NCBI GenBank assembly: GCA_003666325.1 | Contig: QPIL01000120.1 | Span: 23,170-87,169 of the forward strand | Direction of reading: 5' to 3' | Length of the DNA stretch: 64,000 bases | From: Methylococcales symbiont of Iophon sp. n. MRB-2018 | GTDB lineage: Bacteria; Pseudomonadota; Gammaproteobacteria; Methylococcales; Methylomonadaceae | In this document: one piece after another, positions 12,088 through 23,147 of the stretch | How the letters are laid out: every line of letters starts with the position of its first letter | Position numbering within the stretch: the first letter of the stretch is position 1 | The notes under the pieces: generated by a model | Told to the model about the DNA's origin: nothing | The model's input: the letters and a program-made list of their open reading frames with translations, nothing else | Database searches by the model: none | Program-made: the position numbers and the translations under genes

Positions 12088-12585
12088 TTAAATAATAAGC
12101 AACACAGCCGCTGCTGCAAATACAGCAGCAAAAACATCATCAAGCATAATACCCAGCCCACCTTTCACCTTTTTATCTATCCATCCAATAGGCCACGGTT
12201 TTAGAATGTCGAAGACTCTAAAAAAAACAAACCCTAAGAACACGGCATACCATGAGAATGGCACTAGCCACATGGTAATCAAAAAGCCTGCAATTTCATC
12301 CCAGACAATGCCTCCAAAATCATCAACTCCTAATTGTTTTGTGGCTGAGTCACAAATCCATATTCCTGAGATCATCACCAACACTGTCAGCATACTATAT
12401 AGCCAAAAATCAGCTTGTATAAAAAGCAAATAAACAGGAATAGCGGCTACTGTCCCCATGGTTCCTGGTATTAATTTAGTTAAACCAGAGCCAAATCCAA
12501 AGGCTAAAAATAAAACTGGGGTTTTTAATATATCACTTGCAGATAACTTGTTATTTCCATATTCAGATCTAAGAAAAATGCTCAA
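12088..12585 (-). CDS. pgpA: phosphatidylglycerophosphatase A
   Basis: FGFGSGLTKLIPGTMGTVAAIPVY, VWDEIAGFLI, FRVFDILKPWPIGWIDKKVKGGLGIMLDDVFA. Confidence 0.95.
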   Translation of the reverse strand: MSIFLRSEYGNNKLSASDILKTPVLFLAFGFGSGLTKLIPGTMGTVAAIPVYLLFIQADFWLYSMLTVLVMISGIWICDSATKQLGVDDFGGIVWDEIAGFLITMWLVPFSWYAVFLGFVFFRVFDILKPWPIGWIDKKVKGGLGIMLDDVFAAVFAAAAVLLII

Positions 12586-13504
12586 AACCTTTAACCTCTA
12601 ATTCACTTACTACATTAGAACGCAGAATCCTCAATCCCTGTTTTGCTTCTATCACACCGATTTGAGTACACGCTATCTGAATTAAATCTATTTTGTTGGG
12701 ACTTACGGTAAAACACAGTTGATAATCATCTCCTGCTGATAGTGGTAACATCCAGTCACCCGTTTTATCAATGTATTCATTAAGCTGTGTTGTTCGAGGG
12801 ATATTATTCCAGTGTAAACAAGCTCCTACACCGCTTTGCTGCAAAATATGGTTTAAATCTGAAGCAATGCCATCGGATAAATCAATACAGGCAGAAGCAA
12901 AATTTCTTATGGCTAATCCCTCAATAACTTTAGGCTGAGGCTGGTGTAATTGTTGTAATGCTTGCTCAGGTATAGAGCATGCGTAGCCCTGTTCTATTTT
13001 TAAAGCTAAACCTGCATCACCTAAACAGCCTGTTACACATATAATGTCGTCAATTTTTGCAGTCGACCTTTTTAAGGCTTGCCCTTTCGGTATCAAGCCC
13101 ATGGCTTGAATGGTTAAGGTCAAAGAGCCTGAAGTGGTATCACCACCAATAATATCAACAGAAAATTGATTGGCTAATTCACTCAAACCTTGTGAAAAGG
13201 CCGCTAGCCAAACCTCATTTACTTTAGGTAGCGTCAGTGCCAGAGTGGCTGATACAGGATCTGCGCCCATGGCTGCCAAATCACTTAAATTAACAGCCAA
13301 TAATTTATGCCCTAATTGTTGAGGGTCGGCATTTGCAAAAAAATGCACACCTTCAACCATGGTGTCTGTCGTTAAGGCTAATTCATATCCTTCAGGTACT
13401 GACATCAAGGCACAATCATCTCCAATACCTAAGTGATTAACAGAGGTGTTTTTTAACGGTTTGCTGAAATATTGTTTAATTAGACCAAACTCTGTAACGG
13501 GCAT
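12569..13504 (-). CDS. thiL: thiamine-monophosphate kinase
   Basis: GIGDDCALMSVPEG, TTDTMVEGVHF, NLSDLAAMGADP, GGDTTSG. Confidence 0.95.
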   Translation of the reverse strand: MPVTEFGLIKQYFSKPLKNTSVNHLGIGDDCALMSVPEGYELALTTDTMVEGVHFFANADPQQLGHKLLAVNLSDLAAMGADPVSATLALTLPKVNEVWLAAFSQGLSELANQFSVDIIGGDTTSGSLTLTIQAMGLIPKGQALKRSTAKIDDIICVTGCLGDAGLALKIEQGYACSIPEQALQQLHQPQPKVIEGLAIRNFASACIDLSDGIASDLNHILQQSGVGACLHWNNIPRTTQLNEYIDKTGDWMLPLSAGDDYQLCFTVSPNKIDLIQIACTQIGVIEAKQGLRILRSNVVSELEVKGFEHFS

Positions 13505-13513
13505 AGCGGATAT

Positions 13514-13957
13514 TTAAGACTTATTTGTGTTTGCTTTAGAGGCAATTTCTAGCGCACGAGTTTTCTTGCTGATATGGTCTAAAATACTATTGATATATTT
13601 ATGACTACCTTCTGCACCAAAACATTTTGCTAGGTTTACACCTTCATTGATAATGACTTTATAGGGTGTATTCAGACGGTTGATAAATTCATAAACACCA
13701 ATTCTTAAAATAGCTCTTTCTACAGGGTCTATTTTTTCTACTGGCCGATCTACAAATTCAGCCAAAGCTTTATCAATGGTGTCAAGCTGTTGAGGTATAC
13801 CATGAAATAATTCGGAAAAATATTTTTTTTGTGCACCTTTCAAGCGCTCCTCTTCCAGAAAATTCATTTCTATCCGAGCTAAACTTTCTCCTGATACTTG
13901 CCATTGATAAAGTGCTTGTACCGCACATTCGCGAGCTTTAGTTTTAGCCGAACGCAT
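13514..13957 (-). CDS. nusB: transcription antitermination protein NusB
   Basis: ARECAVQALYQWQ, VINEGVNLAKCFGAEGSHKYINSILD. Confidence 0.96.
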   Translation of the reverse strand: MRSAKTKARECAVQALYQWQVSGESLARIEMNFLEEERLKGAQKKYFSELFHGIPQQLDTIDKALAEFVDRPVEKIDPVERAILRIGVYEFINRLNTPYKVIINEGVNLAKCFGAEGSHKYINSILDHISKKTRALEIASKANTNKS

Positions 13958-14433
13958 TAACTCTCCAGATTAGCAAATAAACTGACCATTTCTATTGCCG
14001 ATAGAGTAGCTTCTGCGCCTTTGTTGCCGGCTTTTGTGCCTGCTCTTTCAATCGCTTGCTCAATGGTATCAACAGTCAACACACCAAAACTAACAGGCAC
14101 ATTATATTGCAATGAAACAGAGGCAATGCCTTTAACACATTCGCCTGCAATATATTCAAAATGAGGGGTGCCACCTCTTATAATCGCACCTAAGGCGATT
14201 ATGGCATCATATTTTTTTGTTGCTGCAACACGTTGAACAACTATAGGCAATTCAAAGGCACCCGGTGTTTTAACTAAACAAATATCGTCTTTATTGGCAC
14301 CATGTCGAAGCAATGTATCAATAGCCCCTCCTTCTAATTGATCAACAATAAAACTATTAAATCGTGAAGCTACAATACAAAATTTACTGCCTTGAACGGA
14401 CAAATTTCCTTCAATTATTTTTACTGCCGACAT
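13957..14433 (-). CDS. ribH: 6,7-dimethyl-8-ribityllumazine synthase
   Basis: [69 protein letters not shown]. Confidence 0.97.
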   Translation of the reverse strand: MSAVKIIEGNLSVQGSKFCIVASRFNSFIVDQLEGGAIDTLLRHGANKDDICLVKTPGAFELPIVVQRVAATKKYDAIIALGAIIRGGTPHFEYIAGECVKGIASVSLQYNVPVSFGVLTVDTIEQAIERAGTKAGNKGAEATLSAIEMVSLFANLES

Positions 14434-14984
14434 TTTCTTTCTCTTTTATTAGTTTAAATTCTTGGTGCTATTTCAACATAATTTTATTATGGATGCAGGA
14501 TGATAATTTATCATACTCCTGAAACCCAAGACTTCAGAGTGTATACGCCATATATAGATGTATATGCGAAGTCAAAAACTCAAACATTATCAATATCTTA
14601 TCAGCATAAGACGTAACTATTCAATAACCTAAGGGCAATATTAAAAAACTATAAACATAAAGAGTGTATCTGCTTTTTAAATCGCTAGGGATAATTGTTT
14701 CACTTGAATTTGCGGTATAAAAAGGTAATGACATAAAAACACTTGACTGTTTTTTAGATGAGGAAAAGTCTTTTTTCTGCAACTCTATAAAATTCACATA
14801 GATATTTCACTGATTCAGTGCTGCCATGAATAAATGAGTAAAATAAAATCAACACTTTTGATTCAGAGGGATTTGGAATAGAACATTGTGTTGACTAAAA
14901 CCTAGTATTTTTTATTTTAATGGCAAGGATAACGATAAAAAAAGTTAAGAGGAATCATAGCAGGTATTATATGCAATATTTATT

Positions 14985-15140
14985 GAGACCTCAGCATAGC
15001 TCTGGACTGGACTAAAAAAGGGATAGAATTTTTTAGGTTTTAGTCAAAATACAAGTGTAATAGCTATTGCACGTTATTTTGGCTGAAAGATGGGAAACTT
15101 CTAGCCTTTTTTATCCGTTCATGGGTTATGCTGAGGCCTC
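14985..15140. mobile_element. MITE-like element, copy 2 (156 bp, opposite orientation to copies 1 and 3)
   Basis: GAGACCTCAGCATAGC...GTTATGCTGAGGCCTC; flanks TTATT/TTACT (one mismatch). Confidence 0.8.
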
Positions 15141-15169
15141 TTACTTATAAGAAACTAGGGTTAAACAAG

Positions 15170-16201
15170 ATGATTCGTGTTGGTATAGTGGGGGGGACAG
15201 GATATACAGGGATTGAACTTCTGCGTATTCTTGCTTTGCATAAAGAGGTGGATATTACCGTGGTAACTTCTCGGTCGGATGCGGGTCAGGTGGTCTCTTT
15301 GCTATACCCCAGTTTACGAGGTTTATGTGATCTTGCTTTTACTGAACCCAATATAGAGTCATTATCCGAATGTGATGTAGTTTTTTTTGCTACACCCAAT
15401 GGCACTGCCATGTTAATGGCTGAAGAACTATTATCAGCCAATGTCAAAGTAATTGATTTATCTGCCGATTTTAGAATAAAAGATGATAAGGAATGGTCAA
15501 AATGGTATGGCATGACACATGCCTGTCCTGACTTAATAGAACACGCTGTTTATGGTTTGGCTGAAGTCAATCGAGAAGCGATAAAACACGCCAGTTTGAT
15601 TGCTTGTCCAGGTTGTTATCCCACCGCAGTCCAATTAGGCTTTTTACCTCTATTGGAAAATAATTTGATTGACCCCACGCATTTGATAGCGGATGTAAAA
15701 TCAGGTGTCAGTGGTGCAGGTAGATCGGCTCAAGTTAGTGCATTAATGAGTGAAACCGGTGAAAGTTTTAAAGCCTATGCGGTAGCAGGACACAGGCATC
15801 TAGCCGAAATTAACCAGGAATTGGAGATAGCCGCCAAGCAGCTTGTTTCTTTAACATTTGTACCGCATTTAACACCAATGATAAGGGGTATACACGCTAC
15901 TTTGTATGGACAGATCATTGCTGACGTTACAGAGGTGCAGGCATTATTTGAACAACGTTATCAAGATGAATTTTTTGTCGATGTACTTCCCACGGGAGCG
16001 CATCCTGATACTCGAAATGTACGTGGTAGCAATAAATGCCAGATAGCCATTCATCAACCCCAAGGGGGTGATACCTTAGTTGTTCTGTCAGTGATAGATA
16101 ATCTAGTTAAAGGCGCGGCAGGTCAAGCAGTGCAGAATATGAATTTAATCTTTGCATTAGCTGAAAACCAAGGATTGGAAACAGTCGCTTTATATCCTTA
16201 A
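15170..16201 (+). CDS. argC: N-acetyl-gamma-glutamyl-phosphate reductase
   Basis: [50 protein letters not shown]. The upstream ORF extension (from 15128) is MITE-derived. Confidence 0.96.
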   Translation: MIRVGIVGGTGYTGIELLRILALHKEVDITVVTSRSDAGQVVSLLYPSLRGLCDLAFTEPNIESLSECDVVFFATPNGTAMLMAEELLSANVKVIDLSADFRIKDDKEWSKWYGMTHACPDLIEHAVYGLAEVNREAIKHASLIACPGCYPTAVQLGFLPLLENNLIDPTHLIADVKSGVSGAGRSAQVSALMSETGESFKAYAVAGHRHLAEINQELEIAAKQLVSLTFVPHLTPMIRGIHATLYGQIIADVTEVQALFEQRYQDEFFVDVLPTGAHPDTRNVRGSNKCQIAIHQPQGGDTLVVLSVIDNLVKGAAGQAVQNMNLIFALAENQGLETVALYP

Positions 16202-16212
16202 TTGTAAAATGG

Positions 16213-16275
16213 ACTCAAGACTCAAGACTCAAGACTCAAGACTCAAGACTCAAGACTCAAGACTCAAGACTCAAG
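16213..16275. repeat. Heptamer tandem array, 9 x ACTCAAG (locus A)
   Basis: Nine exact ACTCAAG units. Confidence 0.97.
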
Positions 16276-16279
16276 ACCC

Positions 16280-16645
16280 CTTGGTTTTTATCGGGAATCT
16301 CGTTTTAAACATCTGGATTCCTGTTTAGAACATGCAGGAATGGCGAGGGGAGTGGAGCGGATCTTGTACCCTATGCAACAAATAACTCTGAATAAAAGAG
16401 GTTTAGTGGCTCTGTGTTTGGGGTTGACTTTGTTAGTATTTTTTTATCAGAAAAACGACCAAGAAATAGCCGTTATTTTACCAAATACTGCTTTTTTTCT
16501 ATGGTTTTGTTTTATTTATTATTATAAATCAGATGGTTGTTGTGTTTTTAAGGGTTGGCTAAATAAACTAAAGCAATTTCATACTTTTTAAAATTATCAG
16601 CCAAAAATCAAGGGGTCTTTAGTCCTGAGTCTTTTTTATAGTTTT
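16280..16645. repeat. Body of the heptamer-associated repeat, locus A
   Basis: Shares TTTTAAACATCTGGATTCCTG..GCAGGAATG..CAACAAATAACTCTGAAT..CAGAAAAACGACCAAGAAATAGCCGTTATTTTACCAAATACTGC..TTTTTAAGGGTTG with other loci; ends near inverted heptamers (CTTTAGTCCTGAGTC). Confidence 0.88.
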
Positions 16646-16693
16646 TAATTGCCCCTGGCTATTGAAAAGTTATTTTAAAGATATACTTGGATT

Positions 16694-17800
16694 CTATTCA
16701 GTATGCTCAACCACTTGCAGATTATATCCAGAAAGACCAAAATATTTTTTTTCTGCGCCCATGACTTTTAAACGATGTACACCCAAATCTGCCAAAATCC
16801 GAGCGCCTGTTCCTGTGGTACGCCAAGCGGCTATCTTTTCTAAACTTGATGATTCTGTCACTACACCATTATCTTGTAAATGATATTGGTGAATATGCTC
16901 AACCAGTGACTTATTATCTTCATATTGTCTAATTACCACCAAAACACCACGACCCGCTTCAGCGATTTTTTCCATTGCTTCGCTAATTGCAATTGAACTA
17001 CCTGAGCGTTTTGATGAAAACAAATCATCCAGCAAATTACGCGCATGAACACGCACTAAAACAGGATCATTCCCCACCACATCACCCATTACAAGAGCAA
17101 GATGCACATTGTCATCATTACTATCTTGATAGGCATACAATTTGAAATCCCCATATTCTGTTGGATAGTGGCACTCACTAATTCGATCTAGGGTATTTTC
17201 ATTCTGGATTCTATATTGAATCAAATCAGCAATAGTCCCTATTTTAAGATCATGTTGTTTGGCAAACACTTCAAGATCAGCTCGTCTTGCCATACTGCCG
17301 TCTTCGTTCAATATTTCCACAATGACAGCAGCAGGTTCTGCCCCAGCCAGTTTAGCCAGATCACAACCAGCTTCAGTATGTCCAGCACGGTTCAGCACAC
17401 CTCCTGCCATCGCCATCAGCGGGAATATATGCCCAGGCTGGACTAAATTATCCGCTGTAGAATGTTTAGCTACCGCAGTTTGTATTGTTAACGCTCTATC
17501 TGATGCGGATATTCCCGTTGTTACTCCTGTCGCCGCTTCAATCGACACCGTAAAATTAGTGGAATGTGCGGTTTTATTCTCATTAACCATTAACGGTAAT
17601 CTAAGCTGTTGACATCTTTCCTTGGTCAGCGTTAAACAGATCAGACCTCGTCCATATTTTGCCATAAAGTTAATATCTTTAGCTGCTGTAAAGGATGCTG
17701 CCATCACTAAGTCACCTTCATTCTCACGGTCTTCATCATCCATAATAATGACCATTTTACCCTGCGCTAAATCGGCTATAATTTGTTCCGTTGTATTCAT
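16694..17800 (-). CDS. ribBA: 3,4-dihydroxy-2-butanone-4-phosphate synthase with C-terminal GTP cyclohydrolase II-like domain
   Basis: [43 protein letters not shown]-terminal GCHII-like region. Confidence 0.93.
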   Translation of the reverse strand: MNTTEQIIADLAQGKMVIIMDDEDRENEGDLVMAASFTAAKDINFMAKYGRGLICLTLTKERCQQLRLPLMVNENKTAHSTNFTVSIEAATGVTTGISASDRALTIQTAVAKHSTADNLVQPGHIFPLMAMAGGVLNRAGHTEAGCDLAKLAGAEPAAVIVEILNEDGSMARRADLEVFAKQHDLKIGTIADLIQYRIQNENTLDRISECHYPTEYGDFKLYAYQDSNDDNVHLALVMGDVVGNDPVLVRVHARNLLDDLFSSKRSGSSIAISEAMEKIAEAGRGVLVVIRQYEDNKSLVEHIHQYHLQDNGVVTESSSLEKIAAWRTTGTGARILADLGVHRLKVMGAEKKYFGLSGYNLQVVEHTE

Positions 17801-18456
17801 TGAATTATAAACCCACTGTTTTGTAATAATTCTTCTGTCACGTTACTGCCAGATATTGCAGCTCTATCTCCCTGCATTAACCTTTCCATATATCTAGCCA
17901 ATAAATCAACCTCTAAATTCACTTTAGTACCTATTACCATATCACCTAATGTAGTCTCTTTAAGCGTATGAGGCACAATATTAACGCTAAATAAAGCGCC
18001 ATCAACCTCATTAACCGTAAGGCTCACACCATTAATGCAAATAGAGCCTTTTTCTGCGATATATTTTGCCAGATTATCAGGTGCTTTAAATTGAAAATAA
18101 AATGATCGTCCATCTTGCTTCTTGCCGACAACAATACCCAGTCCATCAACATGACCGCTGACAATATGCCCGCCTAATCGAGTCGTTGCTGTTAATGCCA
18201 GTTCCAAATTAACTGATGATCCTACAGTGGCTGATTTTAAACCAGTTCTGCAAATAGTTTCATTGGAAACATCCGCACAAAAATAATGAGAACCTATTTC
18301 TACTGCGGTTAAACAAACACCATTTACAGCGATGCTGTCGCCTAATGCGGTTTCACTAATAGCCAGCTTTCCGGTATCAATTTTATATTGATAATCGCCA
18401 CCTTGTGCCTTAATAGCTACTATTTGACCTTTTGCTAAAATAATGCCTGTAAACAT
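17797..18456 (-). CDS. ribE: riboflavin synthase alpha subunit
   Basis: MFTGII, two lumazine-binding repeats, GDSIAVNGVCLTA, GSICINGVSLTVNEV. Confidence 0.96.
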   Translation of the reverse strand: MFTGIILAKGQIVAIKAQGGDYQYKIDTGKLAISETALGDSIAVNGVCLTAVEIGSHYFCADVSNETICRTGLKSATVGSSVNLELALTATTRLGGHIVSGHVDGLGIVVGKKQDGRSFYFQFKAPDNLAKYIAEKGSICINGVSLTVNEVDGALFSVNIVPHTLKETTLGDMVIGTKVNLEVDLLARYMERLMQGDRAAISGSNVTEELLQNSGFIIQ

Positions 18457-18457
18457 A

Positions 18458-19543
18458 TTAATTACTTGTATTAAAAATCATTCTTAGATCAGTCCCTATT
18501 TGTCTGAACGCGCTTATTTTAAGCTGTTTTTTATCTGCCATTTTTTCCATATCAGGCAAGTGGAATAAACCTCTTCCTTGATCACCTAATATACAAGGTG
18601 CCATATAAACCCACCACTCATCAATCAGGTTTTCATTCAGCAATGCACCATTTAAAGTAGCACCTGCCTCTACCATGACTGTATTAATTTGCTGCTGCCC
18701 TAAGAAAGTCATCACTGCTTTTAAATCTAACCGTCCCATCTTGCTGGCTAATTGAAAAACTTGAACCTCCATACTTTTAAGTTGTGCTATTTTTTGTGGA
18801 TTATCATTGCATGTTAATATCCAAGTTTGTCCTGGCAAACTCAACAGTTTAGCGGTTAGCGGTATTTGTAATTGTGAATCGAGGATGACTCTGACAGCTT
18901 GTTTTACCTGTACATCCAACCTGACATTCAAACTAGGGTCATCAAGCAAAACCGTATTAATTCCCGTCAAAATAGCAGAACTTTCTGCTCTTAATATTTG
19001 CACATCAGCTCTTGAATGCTCAGAAGTAATCCATTTGCTTTCACCCGATGCCATGGCTGTGCGACCATCCAGACTCATCGCTAATTTACTGCGAATATAG
19101 GGAATCCCCGTCTCCATACGTTTAATAAAACCTTTATTTAACGCCTCCGCATCCTGCCTCAAAACATCACAAACAACTTCTATTCCTGCCTGCTGCATTC
19201 TTTTTATCCCACTGCCAGCCACTAGCGGATTAGGGTCTTGCATAGCAATAACAACCCGACCAACACCGGCAGCAATCAAGGCATCACAACAAGGGGATGT
19301 TTTACCCCTATGACTGCAAGGCTCCAGAGTGACATAAGCAGTCAAACCCTTTGCACACGCAATTTGTTTTAAAGCATTAATTTCTGCGTGAGCAGAACCT
19401 GCACTTATATGCCAACCTTCAGCAACAATTTTATCATTATCAACTAATACACAGCCCACTCTAGGGTTTGGGTCTGTTGTGTACAAACCTTTTTCTGCTA
19501 ATCGCAGTGCTTTTGCCATATAAAATGGGTCAGATCGACTCAT
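18458..19543 (-). CDS. ribD: bifunctional diaminohydroxyphosphoribosylaminopyrimidine deaminase/reductase
   Basis: [44 protein letters not shown]. Confidence 0.97.
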   Translation of the reverse strand: MSRSDPFYMAKALRLAEKGLYTTDPNPRVGCVLVDNDKIVAEGWHISAGSAHAEINALKQIACAKGLTAYVTLEPCSHRGKTSPCCDALIAAGVGRVVIAMQDPNPLVAGSGIKRMQQAGIEVVCDVLRQDAEALNKGFIKRMETGIPYIRSKLAMSLDGRTAMASGESKWITSEHSRADVQILRAESSAILTGINTVLLDDPSLNVRLDVQVKQAVRVILDSQLQIPLTAKLLSLPGQTWILTCNDNPQKIAQLKSMEVQVFQLASKMGRLDLKAVMTFLGQQQINTVMVEAGATLNGALLNENLIDEWWVYMAPCILGDQGRGLFHLPDMEKMADKKQLKISAFRQIGTDLRMIFNTSN

Positions 19544-19994
19544 TATCTTGCTGTAAATTTTTAATGGTTTCGGTAAATTCGCTCACATCCTGAAAACTAC
19601 GATAGACCGAGGCAAAACGAACAAAAGCTACATGATCAAGTAAATTGAGTTCTTTCATAACCCATTCACCCAATTCACCAGCAGGCATTTCTCTATCCCC
19701 TGTTGCTGTCATTTGCTTTTTTATTCGACTGACTGCCGCCTCAATGTCTTCGCTTTTAACAGGTCTCTTTTCTAATGCTCTGTGCATTCCAGAACGTAGT
19801 TTTTTCTCATCAAAAGTCTGTCTGGAACCATCGCGTTTAATTATTTTTGGTAAAGTAAGCTCCGCTATTTCATAGGTGGTAAACCGTTCTTTGCATGACC
19901 CACATTCCCGCCGCCGTCGCACTTGATCACCTTCACTTGCTAATCGAGAATCAATGACTCTGGTATCTTGAATCGAACAAAAAGGACATCGCAT
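19530..19994 (-). CDS. nrdR: transcriptional repressor NrdR
   Basis: [34 protein letters not shown]; the listed ORF runs upstream to 20090, but the canonical start is at 19994. Confidence 0.96.
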   Translation of the reverse strand: MRCPFCSIQDTRVIDSRLASEGDQVRRRRECGSCKERFTTYEIAELTLPKIIKRDGSRQTFDEKKLRSGMHRALEKRPVKSEDIEAAVSRIKKQMTATGDREMPAGELGEWVMKELNLLDHVAFVRFASVYRSFQDVSEFTETIKNLQQDNESI

Positions 19995-20575
19995 ACTTTT
20001 ACCTACTTTTTCTAAAACCCGTTTAAGATAGCTACAGTTACTGCCAGTTGTGTGTGGACGAAGTATATCTTGTTCGGGTTCTAAGACCAATTATCAAAGA
20101 ATAAAAAAACTTCCGTTCTATACCAAAAAATAGAATAGTCAGGACAATAGGGTTTAAAACCCTTGATAATATAATTTTGATGACAAAAGCTCCCATCGCA
20201 TCAATTATTCGCCATTTTTTGTTACATTGTAGGTGTATTTTTTAACACCTTGCTTTTTAAAACCTTATCGTTTTAAAGTAACATTCTGGAAAACATGGAA
20301 AGTAACAGAGTTTAAGCAACCAAGCCCTGTTACAACAAGAGCATTTGAAAGCGAGTAGATCGAATGTTCATCCTATATACAAGCACCACGTTCCATCGCC
20401 GTGCTAACAAAAAAATCAAGAACGACCAGCTAATGCAAGCGTTATCTGGGGCGACAGTGGTGCAAAAAAATAAATACATTTTTGGGGCTTCATCGCGTTC
20501 AAACCGCTGCCCCCTTATTTTGGCGTTAGCATTCATGTTTATAATACTACCGATGATATAAAAGGAGACGGCATT

Positions 20576-20830
20576 ATGGTAGTAAATATAGTAGAAAAAT
20601 CTCAAAAAGAGGTTGACAGGAATTATGATTTTTTTAAAACACAAATTTCCCAACTTAAAAGCGACCACCTAAACGAGTTTGCGTTATTGCATGATAAAAA
20701 AATTAACGATTTTTTTATCAGTGAAGATGATGCAATTAGAATTGGCACAGAAAAATATGGTGAAGGTAATTTTTCAGTTCAGCGAGTAAATGATAGTTCT
20801 ATTGAGTTAGGGTATCAATCCTATCTCTAG
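20576..20830 (+). CDS. small hypothetical protein, DUF5678-like
   Basis: 84 aa; FALLHDKKINDFFISEDDAIRIGTEKYGEGNFSVQRV resembles the short 'FA(L/V)I.n.EVI.ff.seeeA...g..+.G.g.F.Iq.V' proteins; AAAGGAG upstream. Confidence 0.6.
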   Translation: MVVNIVEKSQKEVDRNYDFFKTQISQLKSDHLNEFALLHDKKINDFFISEDDAIRIGTEKYGEGNFSVQRVNDSSIELGYQSYL

Positions 20831-21054
20831 CCTGAGTTAAATTGCCCTTGGTTGTTGGAAACCACACTACTTCCCTGTAAATAAGGGAATTATCGAATAT
20901 TTTAAACCCATAGATGCCCGTCATGAATTTATAGAACTGAACTTAAATAGCTAATAATGTTTTTATCAGTTGCGAAAAAAAAAAGTTCATCGTATACTCA
21001 CCGTCAGCTTACTTGATCAAGCTAACAAATAGTAAAAAACTCTGGAGAATAACT

Positions 21055-21129
21055 ATGAAATGGGAAACACCAGCATACAACGACTTACGTTTTGGTTTTG
21101 AAGTCACAATGTACATTTATAACCGTTAA
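21055..21129 (+). CDS. pqqA: PQQ precursor peptide PqqA (24 aa)
   Basis: MKWETPAYNDLRFGFEVTMYIYNR* with the conserved E-x3-Y pair (EVTMY); GGAG upstream; just 5' of pqqB; below the ORF-track length cutoff. Confidence 0.95.
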   Translation: MKWETPAYNDLRFGFEVTMYIYNR

Positions 21130-21148
21130 TAAAAAACGCTTATAAATT

Positions 21149-21179
21149 AAAAAAGGGGCTCTTTGAGCCCCTTTTTTTG
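21149..21179 (+). terminator. Intrinsic terminator between pqqA and pqqB
   Basis: AAAAAGGGGCTCTTTGAGCCCCTTTTTTT. Confidence 0.88.
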
Positions 21180-21278
21180 CCTGCTACTTTGTCCAGTATA
21201 AAATTAATAAAATTATGACTAATCGTCTTAATACTTTATTATTACTCACCTTAATCCTGATTTTATGGTAAAAAAATT

Positions 21279-22187
21279 ATGCAAATAAGAGTTCTGGGCT
21301 CGGCCGCAGGCGGTGGTTTTCCACAATGGAATTGCAGTTGTCCCAATTGCAAGGCGGTAAGATCGGGTTCTATTAAAGCCAGCCCACGAAATCAATCGTC
21401 TATTGCTGTTTCTTCGGATGGTGAACACTGGGTGCTTTTTAATGCCTCACCTGATGTACGCACACAATTAGAAAATTTTCCAGAAATCCATCCTAAAAAA
21501 AAGGTGCGTGGCACAGGTATTGAAGCCATAGTTATAATTGATTCCCAAATTGATCATGCAACGGGTCTTCTTATTTTGCGAGAAGGTGATCCGTTGACTA
21601 TTTATTGCACTGACATGGTCAAGCAAGATTTAAGTACAGGTTTTCCAATTTTTAGCATTTTACAACATTTTTGCGGTGTGATTGATCATCCCATCCCTTT
21701 AGATGGCAAATCTTTTACTATCGCTAATATTGATGATCTTGAGTTCACTGCATTGGCTCTTAAAAGCAAAGCACCACCATACTCACCACATAGAAATGAT
21801 CCGCATGAAGGCGATAATATCGGCATGATCATTCGCCAGGTTTCAACGGGTAAAAGCACTTTTTATGCTCCCGGCTTAGGGGTGATAGAAGATCATGTAG
21901 AAAAAGCCATGAGCGAAGCGGATTGTGTATTAGTGGATGGTACGTTTTGGACAAATGACGAGCTTGCTGCTGTAGGTCGTCCATTATTAGCCAGAGAAAT
22001 TGGCCATATCCCCCAGTCAGGTGAAGGCGGTATGATTGAATTTTTAGATACCTTGGAAAAACCACGCAAAATTTTAATCCATATTAATAACACAAACCCT
22101 ATTCTGAATGAAAATTCAAAAGAAGGTGACATACTGAAGCAACATAATATAGAAGTATCATTCGACAACATGAATATTGAGCTGTAA
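21279..22187 (+). CDS. pqqB: PQQ biosynthesis protein PqqB
   Basis: [24 protein letters not shown], metallo-beta-lactamase fold. Confidence 0.97.
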   Translation: MQIRVLGSAAGGGFPQWNCSCPNCKAVRSGSIKASPRNQSSIAVSSDGEHWVLFNASPDVRTQLENFPEIHPKKKVRGTGIEAIVIIDSQIDHATGLLILREGDPLTIYCTDMVKQDLSTGFPIFSILQHFCGVIDHPIPLDGKSFTIANIDDLEFTALALKSKAPPYSPHRNDPHEGDNIGMIIRQVSTGKSTFYAPGLGVIEDHVEKAMSEADCVLVDGTFWTNDELAAVGRPLLAREIGHIPQSGEGGMIEFLDTLEKPRKILIHINNTNPILNENSKEGDILKQHNIEVSFDNMNIEL

Positions 22188-22189
22188 CC

Positions 22190-22921
22190 ATGACAAAACA
22201 AACACCCTGGACTCGTGAAGAATTTGAGGCACAATTGCGTGGCATGGAGCGGTTTTATCATATTCATCATCCCATACATACTATGATGAATGCAGGAGAG
22301 CTAAATCAGCAACAATTACAAGGTTGGGTAGCTAACCGTTTTTACTACCAGTTAATGATTCCAATCAAGGATGCCAATATTTTAGCCAACTGCCCTGACC
22401 GGGTAACTCGCTCGCTTTGGACGCAGCGCATTATTGATCATGATGGTAGCCCTGACCAACCGGGTGGTATTGAAGCCTGGATACAATTAGGCATAGCGGT
22501 AGGTTTGAGTCGTGAAGAGATAGTATCACTAGAACATGTATTACCTGCGGTACGCTTTGCTGTCGATAGCTATGTTAATTTTGCCAGAAGAGCTGAATGG
22601 CATGAGGCAGCTAGCTCGTCTTTAACGGAAATGTTTGCCCCCAAAATCCATAAACAACGGCTAGACAACTGGCCTGAGTTATATCCTTGGATTGATCAGG
22701 ACGGCTATACTTATTTTCGTAAACGCTTATCAGAGGCAAGACGAGATGTAGAACATGGCTTGGAAATTACCCTAGATTGGTACAAAACACGGCAACAGCA
22801 AGAGCGTATGGTTGAAATTCTACAGTTTAAACTTGATGTTTTATGGTCAATGGCAGATGCTATATATATGGCTTATGTCAACTGTATGCCGCCGTACTTT
22901 AATGTGCAGAAAAAGGCATAA
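22190..22921 (+). CDS. pqqC: pyrroloquinoline-quinone synthase PqqC
   Basis: [46 protein letters not shown]. Confidence 0.97.
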   Translation: MTKQTPWTREEFEAQLRGMERFYHIHHPIHTMMNAGELNQQQLQGWVANRFYYQLMIPIKDANILANCPDRVTRSLWTQRIIDHDGSPDQPGGIEAWIQLGIAVGLSREEIVSLEHVLPAVRFAVDSYVNFARRAEWHEAASSSLTEMFAPKIHKQRLDNWPELYPWIDQDGYTYFRKRLSEARRDVEHGLEITLDWYKTRQQQERMVEILQFKLDVLWSMADAIYMAYVNCMPPYFNVQKKA

Positions 22922-22954
22922 GCACCCAAGTATAAGTCAACATTTCTGTCTAAT

Positions 22955-23138
22955 CTATCAGCAATTAGTCAACCCTTAAAAACACAACAACCATCTGATT
23001 TATAACAATAAATTAAACAAAAAGCATAGAAAAAACAGAAGTATTTGGTAAAATAACGGCTATTTCTAGGTCGTTTTTTAGTCTTTAGTCTTTAGTCCTG
23101 AGTCCTGAGTCCTGAGTCCTGAGTCCTGAGTCCTGAGT
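22955..23138. repeat. Heptamer-associated repeat, locus B (reverse orientation, right part of body plus 8 heptamers)
   Basis: GTCAACCCTTAAAAACACAACAACCATCTGATTTATAACAATAAATTAAAC...AGGTCGTTTTTT then AGTCTTT x2, AGTCCTG x6. Confidence 0.92.
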
Positions 23139-23147
23139 AAAGATTGA

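Noticed and set aside
14700-14720. TGTTTCACTTGAATTT as a parS site
   Set aside because: Only about 12 of 16 bases match TGTTTCACGTGAAACA and it is not palindromic; too weak.
16213-16275. Heptamer arrays as CRISPR or as tRNA/terminator repeats
   Set aside because: 7-bp units without spacers and no cas genes in the window; not a CRISPR.
16340-16591. ORF of 83 aa (MARGVERILYPMQQITLNKRGLVALCLGLTLLVFFYQKNDQEIAVILPNTAFF...) with a similar reading in 39878-40060 as a possible conserved protein
   Set aside because: It lies in the repeated body. Other copies (27.7 kb, 45.7 kb) carry an in-frame TAA and a 1-bp deletion at the same place, so the similarity is explained by DNA repeat identity, not coding conservation.
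20330-20668. 112-aa and 65-aa ORFs upstream of the DUF5678-like gene
   Set aside because: They overlap each other on opposite strands, have no RBS or family resemblance, and sit in the palindromic attC-like segment.
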